DNA of 61,251 nt from Shewanella mangrovi (GCF_000753795.1 NZ_JPEO01000023.1:1-61251); one strand, 5' to 3'. Positions 32,652 to 42,012 are shown, numbered from the stretch's first letter. Numbers and translations: made by a program. The notes: generated by a model not told the origin, from the letters alone.

Positions 32652-33734
32652 ATGATTATTCAACAGCTGCATGTTGAGAGTTTTCGCAACATCCATTCAG
32701 CCCAATTGTCGCCTGGCAATGGGCTGAATCTCATTTATGGCCATAACGGCAGCGGTAAAACCAGTCTGTTGGAAGCCATTCATTTCCTTGGGTTAGGCCG
32801 CTCATTTCGCAGTCATCTCGCGCAGCGCGTGATTCAAGAGGGCGAAGATAAGCTGCAGCTCTTTTCCCGTTTAGCGGCGGGTGACGAAGAACACAAGCTT
32901 GGGTTACGCCGCTTTCGTAATGGTGATACCGAAGTGCGCATGGACGGCGAACGCATCAAAAAGCTGTCTTTATTGGCTGAAGCATTACCGATTCAATTGA
33001 TCACACCTGAGAGTTTTGCACTGCTGTTTGAAGGACCAAAAGCGCGGCGCCAGTTTATCGATTGGGGCGCGTTCCATTCCGATCCTAGCTTTTATCTTAA
33101 TTGGATGAATGTTCGCCGTATTTTAAAACAGCGCAATCAACTACTTAGAGATAAAGCCAGTTATCAGCAGATCGCCTTTTGGGATAAGGAATTCTTACGA
33201 TATTCCACTGCGGTAACCGAGATACGAAAACACTACGTAGACTCGTTAAATGAGCAACTTAAGGGTATAATCGGAGGGTTTTTACCACAGGTTGAAGTGC
33301 GGGTTTCCTTCACTCAAGGCTGGGACAGTAAAACTGACTTTGCCGAGCTATTACAGACGCAATATGAGCGTGATTTAGCAATGGGGTTTACTGTCAGCGG
33401 ACCGCATAAAGCGGACTTACGTTTACGTGTGGGGACTCTACCTGCACAGGACGCTTTATCCCGTGGTCAATTGAAGCTGTTGGTCTGTGCTTTGCGAATA
33501 GCACAGGGAAAGCTGCTCCAGCAGCAGTTAAACAAAAACAGCATCTATCTGGTGGATGACTTGCCGTCAGAGCTAGATAAACAACATCGAAAATTATTGC
33601 TGCAGGAGTTAGTAGAAACCAATGCGCAAGTATTTGTCACTGCTATCGATCCTGCTGCTATATCGGATTCTTTGAACTTCCCGCCTGACAGGACGTTCCG
33701 CGTGGAGCGGGGGGAAGTGAAGGTCATTGAATAG
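32652..33734 (+). CDS. recF: DNA replication and repair protein RecF
   Basis: RecF is an SMC-like ATPase that helps load RecA at single-strand gaps with RecO and RecR. The 360-residue protein has Walker A GHNGSGKTS (from residue 30), the signature LSRGQLKLL, and Walker B YLVDDLPSELD. It follows dnaN by 15 bases and ends 16 bases before gyrB. No clear ribosome binding site precedes the ATG, so translation may depend on coupling with dnaN. Confidence 0.95.
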   Translation: MIIQQLHVESFRNIHSAQLSPGNGLNLIYGHNGSGKTSLLEAIHFLGLGRSFRSHLAQRVIQEGEDKLQLFSRLAAGDEEHKLGLRRFRNGDTEVRMDGERIKKLSLLAEALPIQLITPESFALLFEGPKARRQFIDWGAFHSDPSFYLNWMNVRRILKQRNQLLRDKASYQQIAFWDKEFLRYSTAVTEIRKHYVDSLNEQLKGIIGGFLPQVEVRVSFTQGWDSKTDFAELLQTQYERDLAMGFTVSGPHKADLRLRVGTLPAQDALSRGQLKLLVCALRIAQGKLLQQQLNKNSIYLVDDLPSELDKQHRKLLLQELVETNAQVFVTAIDPAAISDSLNFPPDRTFRVERGEVKVIE

Positions 33735-33750
33735 CCAACGAGAGAATAAT

Positions 33751-36168
33751 ATGTCAAATAACAGTTATGATTCTTCGAGTATTAAGGTGCTCAAAGGCCT
33801 GGACGCCGTACGGAAAAGACCAGGTATGTACATTGGTGATACTGATGACGGTACCGGTTTGCACCACATGGTATTTGAGGTAGTAGATAACTCCATCGAT
33901 GAGGCCTTGGCGGGTTACTGTAGCGATATCACTATCACTATTCATCTCGATGGCTCAGTGTCAGTAAAAGACGATGGGCGCGGTATTCCGGTAGCTCTTC
34001 ACCCAGAAGAAGGTGTATCGGCTGCACAGGTGATTATGACCGTACTGCACGCCGGTGGTAAGTTTGACGACAACTCTTATAAAGTTTCCGGCGGTTTGCA
34101 CGGCGTGGGTGTATCGGTGGTAAACGCGCTGTCAGAAAAGCTTAAATTAACGATTTGCCGTGATGGCCATAAATATGAGCAGTTCTACAATCATGGTGAG
34201 CCAAAAGCGCCAATTGAAGCGGTAGGCGATACTGATAAAACTGGTACTGAAATCCGTTTTTGGCCGAGCAAAGAAACCTTCACTGATGTTGAGTTCCACT
34301 ATGAAATTCTGGCTAAGCGCGTCCGTGAATTGTCATTCCTGAACTCAGGTGTTGGCATCCGCTTGGTTGATGAACGCGATCAGCGCGATGAATTCTTCCA
34401 CTACGAAGGTGGTATCAAAGCCTTTGTTGACTACTTGAACGTTAACAAGACGCCGGTAAACAAGGACATTTTCCATTTCTCGCAAGATCGTGAAGATGGC
34501 ATTACCGTTGAAGTCGCTATGCAGTGGAATGACGGTTTTCAGGAAAACATTCTCTGTTTCACCAACAACATTCCGCAACGCGATGGTGGTACCCACTTAG
34601 CTGGTTTCCGTGCGGCGTTGACCCGTAACCTCAACAACTACATGGAAGCTGAAGGTTACAACAAGAAGAACAAAACCAGTGCTACCGGTGATGATGCCCG
34701 TGAAGGTTTGACGGCGGTTATTTCGGTGAAAGTACCGGATCCAAAATTCAGCTCGCAAACCAAAGATAAACTGGTATCAAGCGAAGTGAAATCTGCCGTA
34801 GAACAAACCATGGCAGAAAAGCTGAATGATTACCTGTTGGAAAATCCGAACGAAGCACGTTTGATTGTATCAAAGATTATCGATGCAGCTCGTGCTCGTG
34901 AAGCAGCGCGTAAAGCACGTGAAATGACACGCCGTAAAGGCGCGTTAGACTTAGGTGGTTTGCCAGGTAAGCTGGCGGATTGCCAAGAGAAAGACCCAGG
35001 TCTTTCTGAAATCTACATTGTGGAAGGGGACTCTGCGGGCGGTAGTGCTAAACAAGGCCGTAACCGCAAGAATCAAGCGATTCTGCCGTTGAAAGGTAAA
35101 ATTCTCAACGTAGAAAAAGCCCGCTTCGACAAGATGCTGTCTTCACAAGAAGTGGCTGCGCTGATCACCGCACTGGGTTGTGGTATCGGCCGTGACGAAT
35201 ACGATCCAGATAAAACCCGTTATCACAACATCATCATCATGACCGATGCTGACGTTGACGGCTCGCACATTCGTACGCTGCTGTTGACCTTCTTCTTCCG
35301 TCAAATGCCGGAGTTGGTGGAACGCGGTTACGTTTATATTGCCCAGCCACCACTGTTTAAAGTGAAAAAAGGTAAGCAAGAGCAGTATTTGAAAGATGAA
35401 CCGGCATTGACTGAATACCTGACCAACCAAGCGTTGGATGGTGGTCGTATTTATCCATCTAAAGATGCGCCTGCGATTGCTGGCGCAGCAATGGAAAAAC
35501 TGGTTCATCAGTATCGTGAAGTTGAAAGTGTGGTTGAGCGCTTGGAAAAACGCTTCCCTGATAACGTTACTGACCGCATGATCTATCATCCACGTGTGAC
35601 CGCCGAGATGTTGGCTGACGAAGGCGCGATGGTTGCTTGGTGTAAAGCTTTGCTGGAAGACCTAGAAAATCGTGAAGCTAGTGGTGTTCTTTATAAGCTA
35701 TCGCCAACACTTGAGCCGGAACGTGGTGTCTATCTGCCTAAGCTGACTGTACGTAAGCACGGTATTGATACGCACTATCTGTTTAGCTATGACTTCTTCC
35801 ATTCTGGTGATTACGGCAAGATTGCCGCATTGGGCGAGCAGCTTGACGGTTTGATTGAAGAAGGTGGCTATGTTCAGCGTGGCGAGCGTAAGAAAGACGT
35901 GAGCACCTTTGCTGAAGCATTGGAATGGCTGGTGGCTGAATCAAAACGAGGCGTGTACATTCAGCGCTATAAAGGTCTAGGTGAGATGAACCCCGAGCAG
36001 TTGTGGGAAACTACCATGGATCCAGAAGCGCGTCGTATGCTGCAAGTAACGGTTGAGGATGCAATTGCGGCAGACCAATTGTTCAACACCCTGATGGGGG
36101 ATGCTGTTGAACCTCGTCGTGAATTTATTGAGTCTAATGCGCTTAATGTGGCGAACTTAGACGTTTAA
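33751..36168 (+). CDS. gyrB: DNA gyrase subunit B
   Basis: GyrB supplies the ATPase of gyrase, which introduces negative supercoils. The 805-residue protein has the GHKL ATPase domain (VVDNSIDEALAG, DDGRGIPV, GGLHGVGVSVVNALS), the transducer, the TOPRIM domain (EGDSAGGSAKQGR, DADVDGSHIRTLLL) and the gammaproteobacterial insert. The end is QRYKGLGEMNPEQLWETTMD. The ATG at 33751 is preceded by GAGAG; an in-frame ATG-like start 24 bases earlier overlaps recF and is not favoured. A terminator follows. Confidence 0.97.
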   Translation: MSNNSYDSSSIKVLKGLDAVRKRPGMYIGDTDDGTGLHHMVFEVVDNSIDEALAGYCSDITITIHLDGSVSVKDDGRGIPVALHPEEGVSAAQVIMTVLHAGGKFDDNSYKVSGGLHGVGVSVVNALSEKLKLTICRDGHKYEQFYNHGEPKAPIEAVGDTDKTGTEIRFWPSKETFTDVEFHYEILAKRVRELSFLNSGVGIRLVDERDQRDEFFHYEGGIKAFVDYLNVNKTPVNKDIFHFSQDREDGITVEVAMQWNDGFQENILCFTNNIPQRDGGTHLAGFRAALTRNLNNYMEAEGYNKKNKTSATGDDAREGLTAVISVKVPDPKFSSQTKDKLVSSEVKSAVEQTMAEKLNDYLLENPNEARLIVSKIIDAARAREAARKAREMTRRKGALDLGGLPGKLADCQEKDPGLSEIYIVEGDSAGGSAKQGRNRKNQAILPLKGKILNVEKARFDKMLSSQEVAALITALGCGIGRDEYDPDKTRYHNIIIMTDADVDGSHIRTLLLTFFFRQMPELVERGYVYIAQPPLFKVKKGKQEQYLKDEPALTEYLTNQALDGGRIYPSKDAPAIAGAAMEKLVHQYREVESVVERLEKRFPDNVTDRMIYHPRVTAEMLADEGAMVAWCKALLEDLENREASGVLYKLSPTLEPERGVYLPKLTVRKHGIDTHYLFSYDFFHSGDYGKIAALGEQLDGLIEEGGYVQRGERKKDVSTFAEALEWLVAESKRGVYIQRYKGLGEMNPEQLWETTMDPEARRMLQVTVEDAIAADQLFNTLMGDAVEPRREFIESNALNVANLDV

Positions 36169-36195
36169 TCGTAATCGGTTAGTTACTGATTTAAA

Positions 36196-36226
36196 TAAAA
36201 AAGGAAGGCAATGCCTTCCTTTTTTA
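36196..36226 (+). terminator. gyrB terminator
   Basis: AAGGAAGGC (36201-36209) pairs with GCCTTCCTT (36213-36221) around AAT, with a T-run after and an A-run before. It lies 32 bases past the gyrB stop and could also act on the minus strand. Confidence 0.9.
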
Positions 36227-36271
36227 TTGCCTGTTTCACAGTGATCTTGCGTTAGTGTTTACGATAAGCGG

Positions 36272-36314
36272 GTATAAAAAAACGCGCCGCTCTTAGCCGA
36301 GTTCGGCGCGTTTT
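36272..36314 (-). terminator. glyS terminator
   Basis: AAAACGCGCCG (36279-36289) pairs with CGGCGCGTTTT (36304-36314). The 14-base loop can fold further. On the minus strand TTTTTTTATACC follows, ending the glyQ-glyS transcript. Confidence 0.88.
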
Positions 36315-36322
36315 GTGTTTTG

Positions 36323-36357
36323 GTTAAGCTTGTTTGTTAGGTTACGACAAGCTTAAC
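36323..36357. repeat. extra inverted repeat after glyS
   Basis: GTTAAGCTTGT (36323-36333) and ACAAGCTTAAC (36347-36357) are perfect 11-bp arms around 13 bases, starting 10 bases past the glyS stop. No T-run follows, so it is not a standard terminator. It may stabilise the mRNA 3' end. Confidence 0.6.
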
Positions 36358-36367
36358 GACACTCAGC

Positions 36368-38437
36368 TTATTGCAGCAGTGAAATATCCGCAACTTTGAG
36401 GAACAGGCCTTGCAGCTTGTTCAACAGTGCCAAACGGTTATTACGCAGCGCGGCATCATCAGCCATTACCATCACGTGTTCGAAGAAGTTATCTACTGCT
36501 TCACGCAGGCCAGCCAGTAAGGTCAGGGCGGCTTGGTATTCACCTTGTTCGAATAATGGCGCCAATTGTGGTGCCAGCGCGTTCAACGCATCGTTTAACG
36601 CGGTTTCAGCGGCTTCTTGCAACAGCGCAGGGTTGATATCGCTTGGCAGCTCACCATCCACTTTGGCCAGAATGTTCGATACACGTTTGTTGGCTGCAGC
36701 TAAGGCCAACGCGGGCTCCAGTGTTCGGAAGTGGCTTACCGCGTAGATACGTGCATCAAAATCTGCCGGTTTAGTTGGGTAACGTGCCAGTACCGACAGG
36801 ATAACGTCCGTCGCAACGCCTTTATCTTGATACCAAGCGCGGAAACGGCCCATTAAGAACTCAACTACTTCATCAGCAGCATTGGCGTTCGTCAGGTTGT
36901 CACCGTGAGTAGCAATCGCTTTGGCTACCACGTCACGCAGATCCAAATTCAATTTGTTTTCTACGATGATACGCAGTGTACCAATTGCGGCACGACGCAG
37001 TGCGAATGGATCCGCAGCGCCTTTTGGTGCTTGGCCGATACCGAAAATACCTGTCAGCGTATCCAGTTTCTCTGCCAGCGCAACAGCGCATGAGGTGATC
37101 GCTGTAGGTACGCTGTCGCCTGAGAAACGTGGTTTGTATTGCTCTTCCAACGCAACGGCAACCGCTTCAGTTTCACCGTCTAGACGCGCATAGTGCATGC
37201 CCATGGTTCCTTGGGTGTCGGTAAACTCCATCACCATGTTGGTCATCAAATCGGTTTTTGACAGCAAGCCAGCACGTTTTGCATCAGTGCCGTCAGAGCC
37301 CAAGCTTTCTGCGATGAAACCCGCTACATCAGCAATACGTTCAACACGGTCTTTCAGCGTGCCCAGTTGTTTTTGGAATACTACGGTACCCAAGCTGGCA
37401 ATGCGTGATTCAAGTGTTTGTTTTTTATCGGTATTAAAGAAGAATTCAGCGTCAGCCAAACGTGGGCGAACCACTTTTTCGTTACCGGCGATGATTTGCT
37501 GCGGATCTTTAGACTCGATGTTTGCCACGAAGATGAAGTTAGGCATCAACTTGCCTGCGGCATCAAAGACTGGGAAGTATTTTTGGTCGCCTTTCATGGT
37601 ATATACCAGCGCTTCAGCTGGTACTTGCAAGAATTTTTCTTCGAAAGACGCGGTCAGTACCACAGGCCATTCCACCAAAGAAGCGACTTCTTCAAGCAGA
37701 TCTTCATTGATATCGGCGGTGCCCCCCAACTTTGCCGCTGCAGCTTCAGCGTCAGCTTTGATGATTGCTTTACGTTGTTCGTAATCAGCCATCACTTTGC
37801 CGCGTGCCAGCAGATTTTTCAGGTAATCATCCGCATGTGCTAGCTCAAAGCTTGCTTCACCCATAAAGCGGTGACCGCGAATAGTGCGGGCTGATTCAAT
37901 TCCAAGAATGCTGCCTTCAACTACGGCATCACCCAGTAACATAGTGATGCTGTGTACTGGACGGATAAATTGGGCGGTATTAGCACCCCAACGCATGCGT
38001 TTAGGAATAGGCAGTTTATCCAGCGCAGTTTGCACAAACGCAGGGATCAAGCTGGTGGTCGCAACGCCGGTGACTTTGGCGTGATACACCAGCCATTCGC
38101 CTTTGTCGGTTGCTAGACGTTCAGCATCGGCGACTTCAATGCCGTTACCACGAGCCCAGCCTTGGGCGGCTTTGGTTGGGTTTCCGTCGGCATCAAATGC
38201 GGCTTGCACTGATGGACCGCGCTTCTCAACCACTTTGTCTTGCTGTGCGGTTGCCAGTTGTTCGATATAAATCGCTAAGCGACGTGGCGCGGCAAACCAT
38301 TTGGCTGCGGTGTATGGCAGCTCGGCTTTGTTTAGCTCTTCGTTGAAGCTCGCCAAAAATGATTCTGCCAAGGTGCGCAGTGCTTTTGGTGGCAGCTCTT
38401 CAGTACCAATCTCAACGAGTAAGTTTTCAAATTTCAT
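36368..38437 (-). CDS. glyS: glycine--tRNA ligase beta subunit
   Basis: GlyS is the large tRNA-binding subunit of the alpha2beta2 glycyl-tRNA synthetase. The 689-residue protein starts MKFENLLVEIGTEELPPKAL. It shows the family segments VYTMKGDQKYFPVFD, DPFALRRAAIGTLRI and the C-terminal anticodon-binding region. The ATG at 38437 has GAGG nine bases upstream; a GTG five codons earlier lies in that site. It starts 11 bases after the glyQ stop and is co-transcribed with it. Confidence 0.96.
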   Translation of the reverse strand: MKFENLLVEIGTEELPPKALRTLAESFLASFNEELNKAELPYTAAKWFAAPRRLAIYIEQLATAQQDKVVEKRGPSVQAAFDADGNPTKAAQGWARGNGIEVADAERLATDKGEWLVYHAKVTGVATTSLIPAFVQTALDKLPIPKRMRWGANTAQFIRPVHSITMLLGDAVVEGSILGIESARTIRGHRFMGEASFELAHADDYLKNLLARGKVMADYEQRKAIIKADAEAAAAKLGGTADINEDLLEEVASLVEWPVVLTASFEEKFLQVPAEALVYTMKGDQKYFPVFDAAGKLMPNFIFVANIESKDPQQIIAGNEKVVRPRLADAEFFFNTDKKQTLESRIASLGTVVFQKQLGTLKDRVERIADVAGFIAESLGSDGTDAKRAGLLSKTDLMTNMVMEFTDTQGTMGMHYARLDGETEAVAVALEEQYKPRFSGDSVPTAITSCAVALAEKLDTLTGIFGIGQAPKGAADPFALRRAAIGTLRIIVENKLNLDLRDVVAKAIATHGDNLTNANAADEVVEFLMGRFRAWYQDKGVATDVILSVLARYPTKPADFDARIYAVSHFRTLEPALALAAANKRVSNILAKVDGELPSDINPALLQEAAETALNDALNALAPQLAPLFEQGEYQAALTLLAGLREAVDNFFEHVMVMADDAALRNNRLALLNKLQGLFLKVADISLLQ

Positions 38438-38448
38438 ACTGCTAGTCC

Positions 38449-39354
38449 TCACTTACACATTGGGAAGCCAAGGGCTTCACGCGCTTGATAGTAGGCTTCA
38501 GCCACACCTTTAGCCATGGTGCGTACACGTAGAATATAACGTTGGCGTTCGGTCACTGAGATGGCGTGGCGGGCATCCAACAGGTTGAATGCGTGTGAGG
38601 CTTTCATTACTTGCTCGTAAGCGGGCAGAGGTAATGGCTTTTCTAAGCCCAATAAGTGATTACAGGCTTTTTCACATTGGTCGAACATGCCAAATAGGAA
38701 GTCCACATCGGCGTGTTCAAAGTTGTAAGTCGACTGTTCAACTTCGTTTTGATGGAATACGTCACCGTAAGTGATTTTGCCTAATGGGCCGTCAGTCCAC
38801 ACCAAATCGTAAACACTATCAACGCCTTGAATATACATTGCCAGACGTTCTAAGCCGTAAGTGATTTCACCGGTTACTGGGCTACATTCCAAACCACCCA
38901 CTTGCTGGAAGTAAGTGAACTGAGTCACTTCCATGCCGTTCAACCACACTTCCCAGCCAAGACCCCAAGCGCCAAGCGTTGGTGATTCCCAGTTGTCTTC
39001 AACAAAGCGAATGTCGTGCACGGTAGGGTCGATACCCAGCGCTTTGAGTGAGCCCAAATACAGCTCTTGGATATTATCTGGAGAAGGCTTCAGCACTACT
39101 TGGAATTGGTAGTAGTGCTGCAGACGGTTAGGGTTTTCGCCGTAGCGGCCGTCGGTCGGGCGACGTGAAGGCTGGACATAAGCGCTGCTCATTGGCTCTG
39201 GGCCGAGAGAACGTAAGAAAGTTTGTGGATGGAACGTACCGGCACCCACTTCCATGTCCAGCGGTTGGACAATCGCACAGCCTTGCTGTGCCCAGTAATC
39301 CTGTAACGTCAGGATAAAACCTTGAAAGGTTTTAACGTCATACTTGCTCGTCAT
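38449..39354 (-). CDS. glyQ: glycine--tRNA ligase alpha subunit
   Basis: GlyQ is the catalytic class II synthetase subunit that activates glycine. Visible segments are TFQGFILTLQDYWAQQGCAI, QPLDMEVGAGTFHP, NRLQHYYQFQVVLKPSP and GWEVWLNGMEVTQFTYFQQ. I use the ATG at 39354 (MTSKYDVKT), giving 301 residues. The promoter -10 at 39391-39396 would leave only about 12 bases of leader for the alternative ATG at 39372. It is first in glyQ-glyS and divergent from tag. Confidence 0.93.
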   Translation of the reverse strand: MTSKYDVKTFQGFILTLQDYWAQQGCAIVQPLDMEVGAGTFHPQTFLRSLGPEPMSSAYVQPSRRPTDGRYGENPNRLQHYYQFQVVLKPSPDNIQELYLGSLKALGIDPTVHDIRFVEDNWESPTLGAWGLGWEVWLNGMEVTQFTYFQQVGGLECSPVTGEITYGLERLAMYIQGVDSVYDLVWTDGPLGKITYGDVFHQNEVEQSTYNFEHADVDFLFGMFDQCEKACNHLLGLEKPLPLPAYEQVMKASHAFNLLDARHAISVTERQRYILRVRTMAKGVAEAYYQAREALGFPMCK

Positions 39355-39390
39355 GTCTACTGTATCAGCCATTGATAGAAAATGTTTTCG

Positions 39391-39396
39391 ATTATA
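39391..39396 (-). promoter_or_regulatory. glyQS promoter -10
   Basis: A perfect TATAAT on the minus strand places the start point near 39384, about 30 bases before the glyQ ATG at 39354. The -35 is weak (TACATA at 17 bases). Confidence 0.55.
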
Positions 39397-39460
39397 CCTT
39401 GTAGGTCACTGGTTATGTAGGTTAATTTTGCCGCAAAGGGCGAATTTACTGGAGTTTGCG

Positions 39461-40054
39461 ATGGATAAGGTCACACGTTGCGGTTGGGTATCAGCAGATG
39501 CTGTGTATCAGCAATATCACGATGAAGTGTGGGGGAGGCCTGTGTATGACAACTTAGAGTTGTTTGCCAAGTTGTGTCTCGATGGTCAGCAAGCTGGGCT
39601 TAGTTGGATCACTATTCTTAAACGGCAGCAGAATTACTACCAAGCGTTTGCGAATTTTGTGCCCAGTGAAATTGCCAAGTTTGATGATTCGCGAGTAGAG
39701 GAGTTAATGCTGGACAGCGGTATTATCCGCAACCGAGCTAAAATTCGTTCCATCATTGGTAATGCCAAAGCGTATTTGGCAATGGAGCTGCGGGGTGAGA
39801 GTTTTAGCGAATTCTTATGGAGTTTTGTTGGTGGTAGTCCCAAGGTAAATCATTTTAGTCAAATGACGGATGTGCCTGCACAGACTGAGGAATCCGTCGC
39901 AATGTCTAAGGCTCTGAAAAAAATGGGCTTTAATTTCTGTGGTCCGACTATCTGCTACGCCTTTATGCAAGCCGTTGGCATGGTAAATGATCACTTAACA
40001 GGTTGTTTTTGTTATAAATCCTGTTGTGATGTTTCACGTGAAACATTCAAGTGA
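39461..40054 (+). CDS. tag: DNA-3-methyladenine glycosylase I
   Basis: Tag removes 3-methyladenine from alkylated DNA. The 197-residue protein is a helix-hairpin-helix glycosylase with the zinc ligands Cys7 and His20 at the N-terminus (RCGWVSADAVYQQYHDEVWG) and the C-terminal His and Cys of NDHLTGCFC. AGLSWITILKRQ and GPTICYAFMQAVGMVNDH are typical. The ATG at 39461 has GGAG nine bases upstream. Its last codons (DVSRETFK) are encoded by a perfect parS site, so the C-terminal tail is constrained by a second function of the DNA. Confidence 0.95.
   Translation: MDKVTRCGWVSADAVYQQYHDEVWGRPVYDNLELFAKLCLDGQQAGLSWITILKRQQNYYQAFANFVPSEIAKFDDSRVEELMLDSGIIRNRAKIRSIIGNAKAYLAMELRGESFSEFLWSFVGGSPKVNHFSQMTDVPAQTEESVAMSKALKKMGFNFCGPTICYAFMQAVGMVNDHLTGCFCYKSCCDVSRETFK
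40030..40045. other. parS: parS centromere site 1 (inside tag)
   Basis: TGTTTCACGTGAAACA is a perfect match to the 16-bp consensus parS palindrome bound by chromosomal ParB. It lies in the 3' end of the tag reading frame, 16.6 kb from oriC and 20 kb from parAB. A second perfect copy is 742 bases away. Confidence 0.95.
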
Positions 40055-40441
40055 TGGGGCAGTAAGTGCAAATACGTCGCTACGTGAAATCTGTTGCTGT
40101 TGGCGGTATCTTTGCCCGCAGAATTTAATAGATTTTTTGATATTCCTAACGCTAAGATTTTTGAATTTGACGGATCTGGATAGATGCTAGCCGTTTGATG
40201 TAAATGGTGTTATTCGTCTACATTCATACTCAAGAATATTGGGTTGTCGCTTGGTTGATACTGCAGTGGTTCTAATGCTCGGTGCGAATTGGTAAGTTCA
40301 GATTAAGCAACTATAAATTTCCAAATAAGAGCGAAATTACTTGTTGCTATTCATCGCTGCCAAAACAAATAGGATTGTTCAGCAGAATAAATCGTGCAGA
40401 AAAATTTTCTGTAGTAAATGTCTAGCTATGAAGGATTGAGC
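40055..40441. other. gene-free stretch between tag and tusA
   Basis: I see no gene, terminator or strong promoter in these 387 bases. They lie between the two parS sites, at the convergent ends of tag and tusA. The gap is unusual in this compact region. It may be covered by ParB spreading, or be decayed coding DNA. Confidence 0.5.
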
Positions 40442-40693
40442 TCAAAGACCTTTCTTGATTAGATATTGAAAAGGCAATTCTTCAGTTTGCGAAGTTACCA
40501 GCGTGTGATCCATAAATTCACAGAAGCCTGGAATGTCGCGTGTTGTTGCAGGGTCATCAGCAATTACCAATAAAGTTTCACCGTCATTCATATGCCGTAC
40601 TTGTTTGCGGATCATCATAATTGGCTCTGGGCAGCGTAAGCCTAAAGCATCTAAAGTGGCATTAGCATTTTCAAATTCGGTTGTAGATGACAT
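40442..40693 (-). CDS. tusA: sulfurtransferase TusA
   Basis: TusA (formerly SirA) is a small sulfur carrier that passes persulfide sulfur from IscS toward 2-thiouridine in tRNA. The 83-residue protein has the conserved motif LGLRCPEPIMMIRK with the active Cys21, and DDPATTRDIPGFC. The strand is opposite to tag. The second parS site lies 79 bases upstream of its start. Confidence 0.94.
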   Translation of the reverse strand: MSSTTEFENANATLDALGLRCPEPIMMIRKQVRHMNDGETLLVIADDPATTRDIPGFCEFMDHTLVTSQTEELPFQYLIKKGL

Positions 40694-40771
40694 CTGTTAC
40701 TTCTCTTTGCTGAACTATCTAACCACTATATTTTATCCCGCTAGTGAAGATAATGCAGCTGCAAATTTTAA

Positions 40772-40787
40772 TGTTTCACGTGAAACA
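40772..40787. other. parS: parS centromere site 2 (between tusA and fadA)
   Basis: TGTTTCACGTGAAACA is a second perfect parS palindrome. Its right edge touches the T-run of the fadA terminator (40787-40816), placing it in a quiet spot between two minus-strand genes. Confidence 0.95.
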
Positions 40788-40816
40788 AAAAGGGGACTTC
40801 AAATGGAGTCCCCTTT
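40787..40816 (-). terminator. fadBA terminator
   Basis: AAAGGGGACT (40789-40798) pairs with AGTCCCCTTT (40807-40816) around 8 bases. On the minus strand TTTTTG follows and runs straight into parS site 2. Confidence 0.9.
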
Positions 40817-40845
40817 GCTTAGATTTAGGCGTTTATCTGTACCGG

Positions 40846-42012
40846 TTAATCCACCCTTTCAAAAATAGTACTGATACCTTGGCCGAAACCGATACACATA
40901 GTTGCCAAACCTAGAGTCGCATCGCGCTGCTGCATTAAGTGCAACAGGGTGGTGGAGATGCGGGCACCAGAACATCCTAAAGGATGTCCAAGCGCAATAG
41001 CTCCACCGTGTAAGTTTACCTTAGTCTCTAAGTGCTCCATCAAACCTAAATCCTTAACACAAGGTAAAGACTGCGCAGCAAAAGCTTCGTTGAGTTCAAC
41101 GAGGTCAATATCTTCGATAGAGAGCTTGGCGCGAAACAACGCCTTTTTAGTGGCAGGTACAGGACCATAACCCATAATTGCTGGGTCACAACCGCCAACG
41201 GCCAGTGACTTCACCCGAGCCATAATCGGTAAACCGAGCGCTTTGGCCTTTGATTCTGCCATCACTAGCATAGCGGCGGCACCATCTGAAAGTGCAGAGG
41301 ACGTACCGGCGGTTACCGTACCGTTAACTGGATCAAATACCGGCTTGAGTTGACCTAATGCTTCAAGTGAAGCATCGCTACGAATCACTTGATCATGCTT
41401 GCACAAACTGACATTACCCAAATCATCGTGACCAAGCGTAGCGGCTATCTCGTTATCAAACTTACCAGAACTCATCGCTTCATAGGCTCGTTGGTGTGAA
41501 CGTAGTGCAAACTGGTCTTGCATCTCACGCGATATGCCATGCAACTTTGCTAATAACTCAGCGGTTAATCCCATCATACCTGAAGCTTTGGCGATGTGTT
41601 TACTAAGACCTGGATGAATGTCCACACCGTGTGACATTGGCACATGGCCCATATGTTCGACGCCACCGATAATAAATATATCGCCCATGCCGCACATGAT
41701 GGATTTAGTGGCTTGATGTAGCGCCTCCATCGATGAGCCGCACAAGCGATTTACTGTTACTGCGGCAATGGATTTTGGCAAGCCAGCAAGTAGTGCTGCA
41801 TTACGGCCAATATTAAAACCTTGCTCTAACGTTTGCTGTACGCAGCCCCAAATGATGTCTTCTACTTGTGTAGGCTCAATTTGGGGATGACGTTCCAGCA
41901 AGGTTTTCATCAAGTGGGCTGATAAATCTTCTGCGCGGGCATGGCGAAATATGCCAGCTTTCGAGCGGCCCATTGGGGTACGTAAACAATCAACGATAAC
42001 TGCGTGTTCCAT
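40846..42012 (-). CDS. fadA: 3-ketoacyl-CoA thiolase
   Basis: FadA is the thiolase of aerobic fatty acid beta-oxidation, releasing acetyl-CoA and working in complex with FadB. The 388-residue protein has the nucleophile Cys91 (NRLCGSSMEA), the base His in GHPLGCSGAR (about 343) and the second Cys in TMCIGFGQG (about 373). ELNEAFAAQ is also conserved. It starts 12 bases after fadB and is co-transcribed. Confidence 0.96.
   Translation of the reverse strand: MEHAVIVDCLRTPMGRSKAGIFRHARAEDLSAHLMKTLLERHPQIEPTQVEDIIWGCVQQTLEQGFNIGRNAALLAGLPKSIAAVTVNRLCGSSMEALHQATKSIMCGMGDIFIIGGVEHMGHVPMSHGVDIHPGLSKHIAKASGMMGLTAELLAKLHGISREMQDQFALRSHQRAYEAMSSGKFDNEIAATLGHDDLGNVSLCKHDQVIRSDASLEALGQLKPVFDPVNGTVTAGTSSALSDGAAAMLVMAESKAKALGLPIMARVKSLAVGGCDPAIMGYGPVPATKKALFRAKLSIEDIDLVELNEAFAAQSLPCVKDLGLMEHLETKVNLHGGAIALGHPLGCSGARISTTLLHLMQQRDATLGLATMCIGFGQGISTIFERVD

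Noticed and set aside
37197..37784. 195-codon open frame antisense to glyS
   Set aside because: It is the complement of a strongly conserved synthetase gene with no ribosome binding site or recognisable protein. Long antisense frames are common in such genes.
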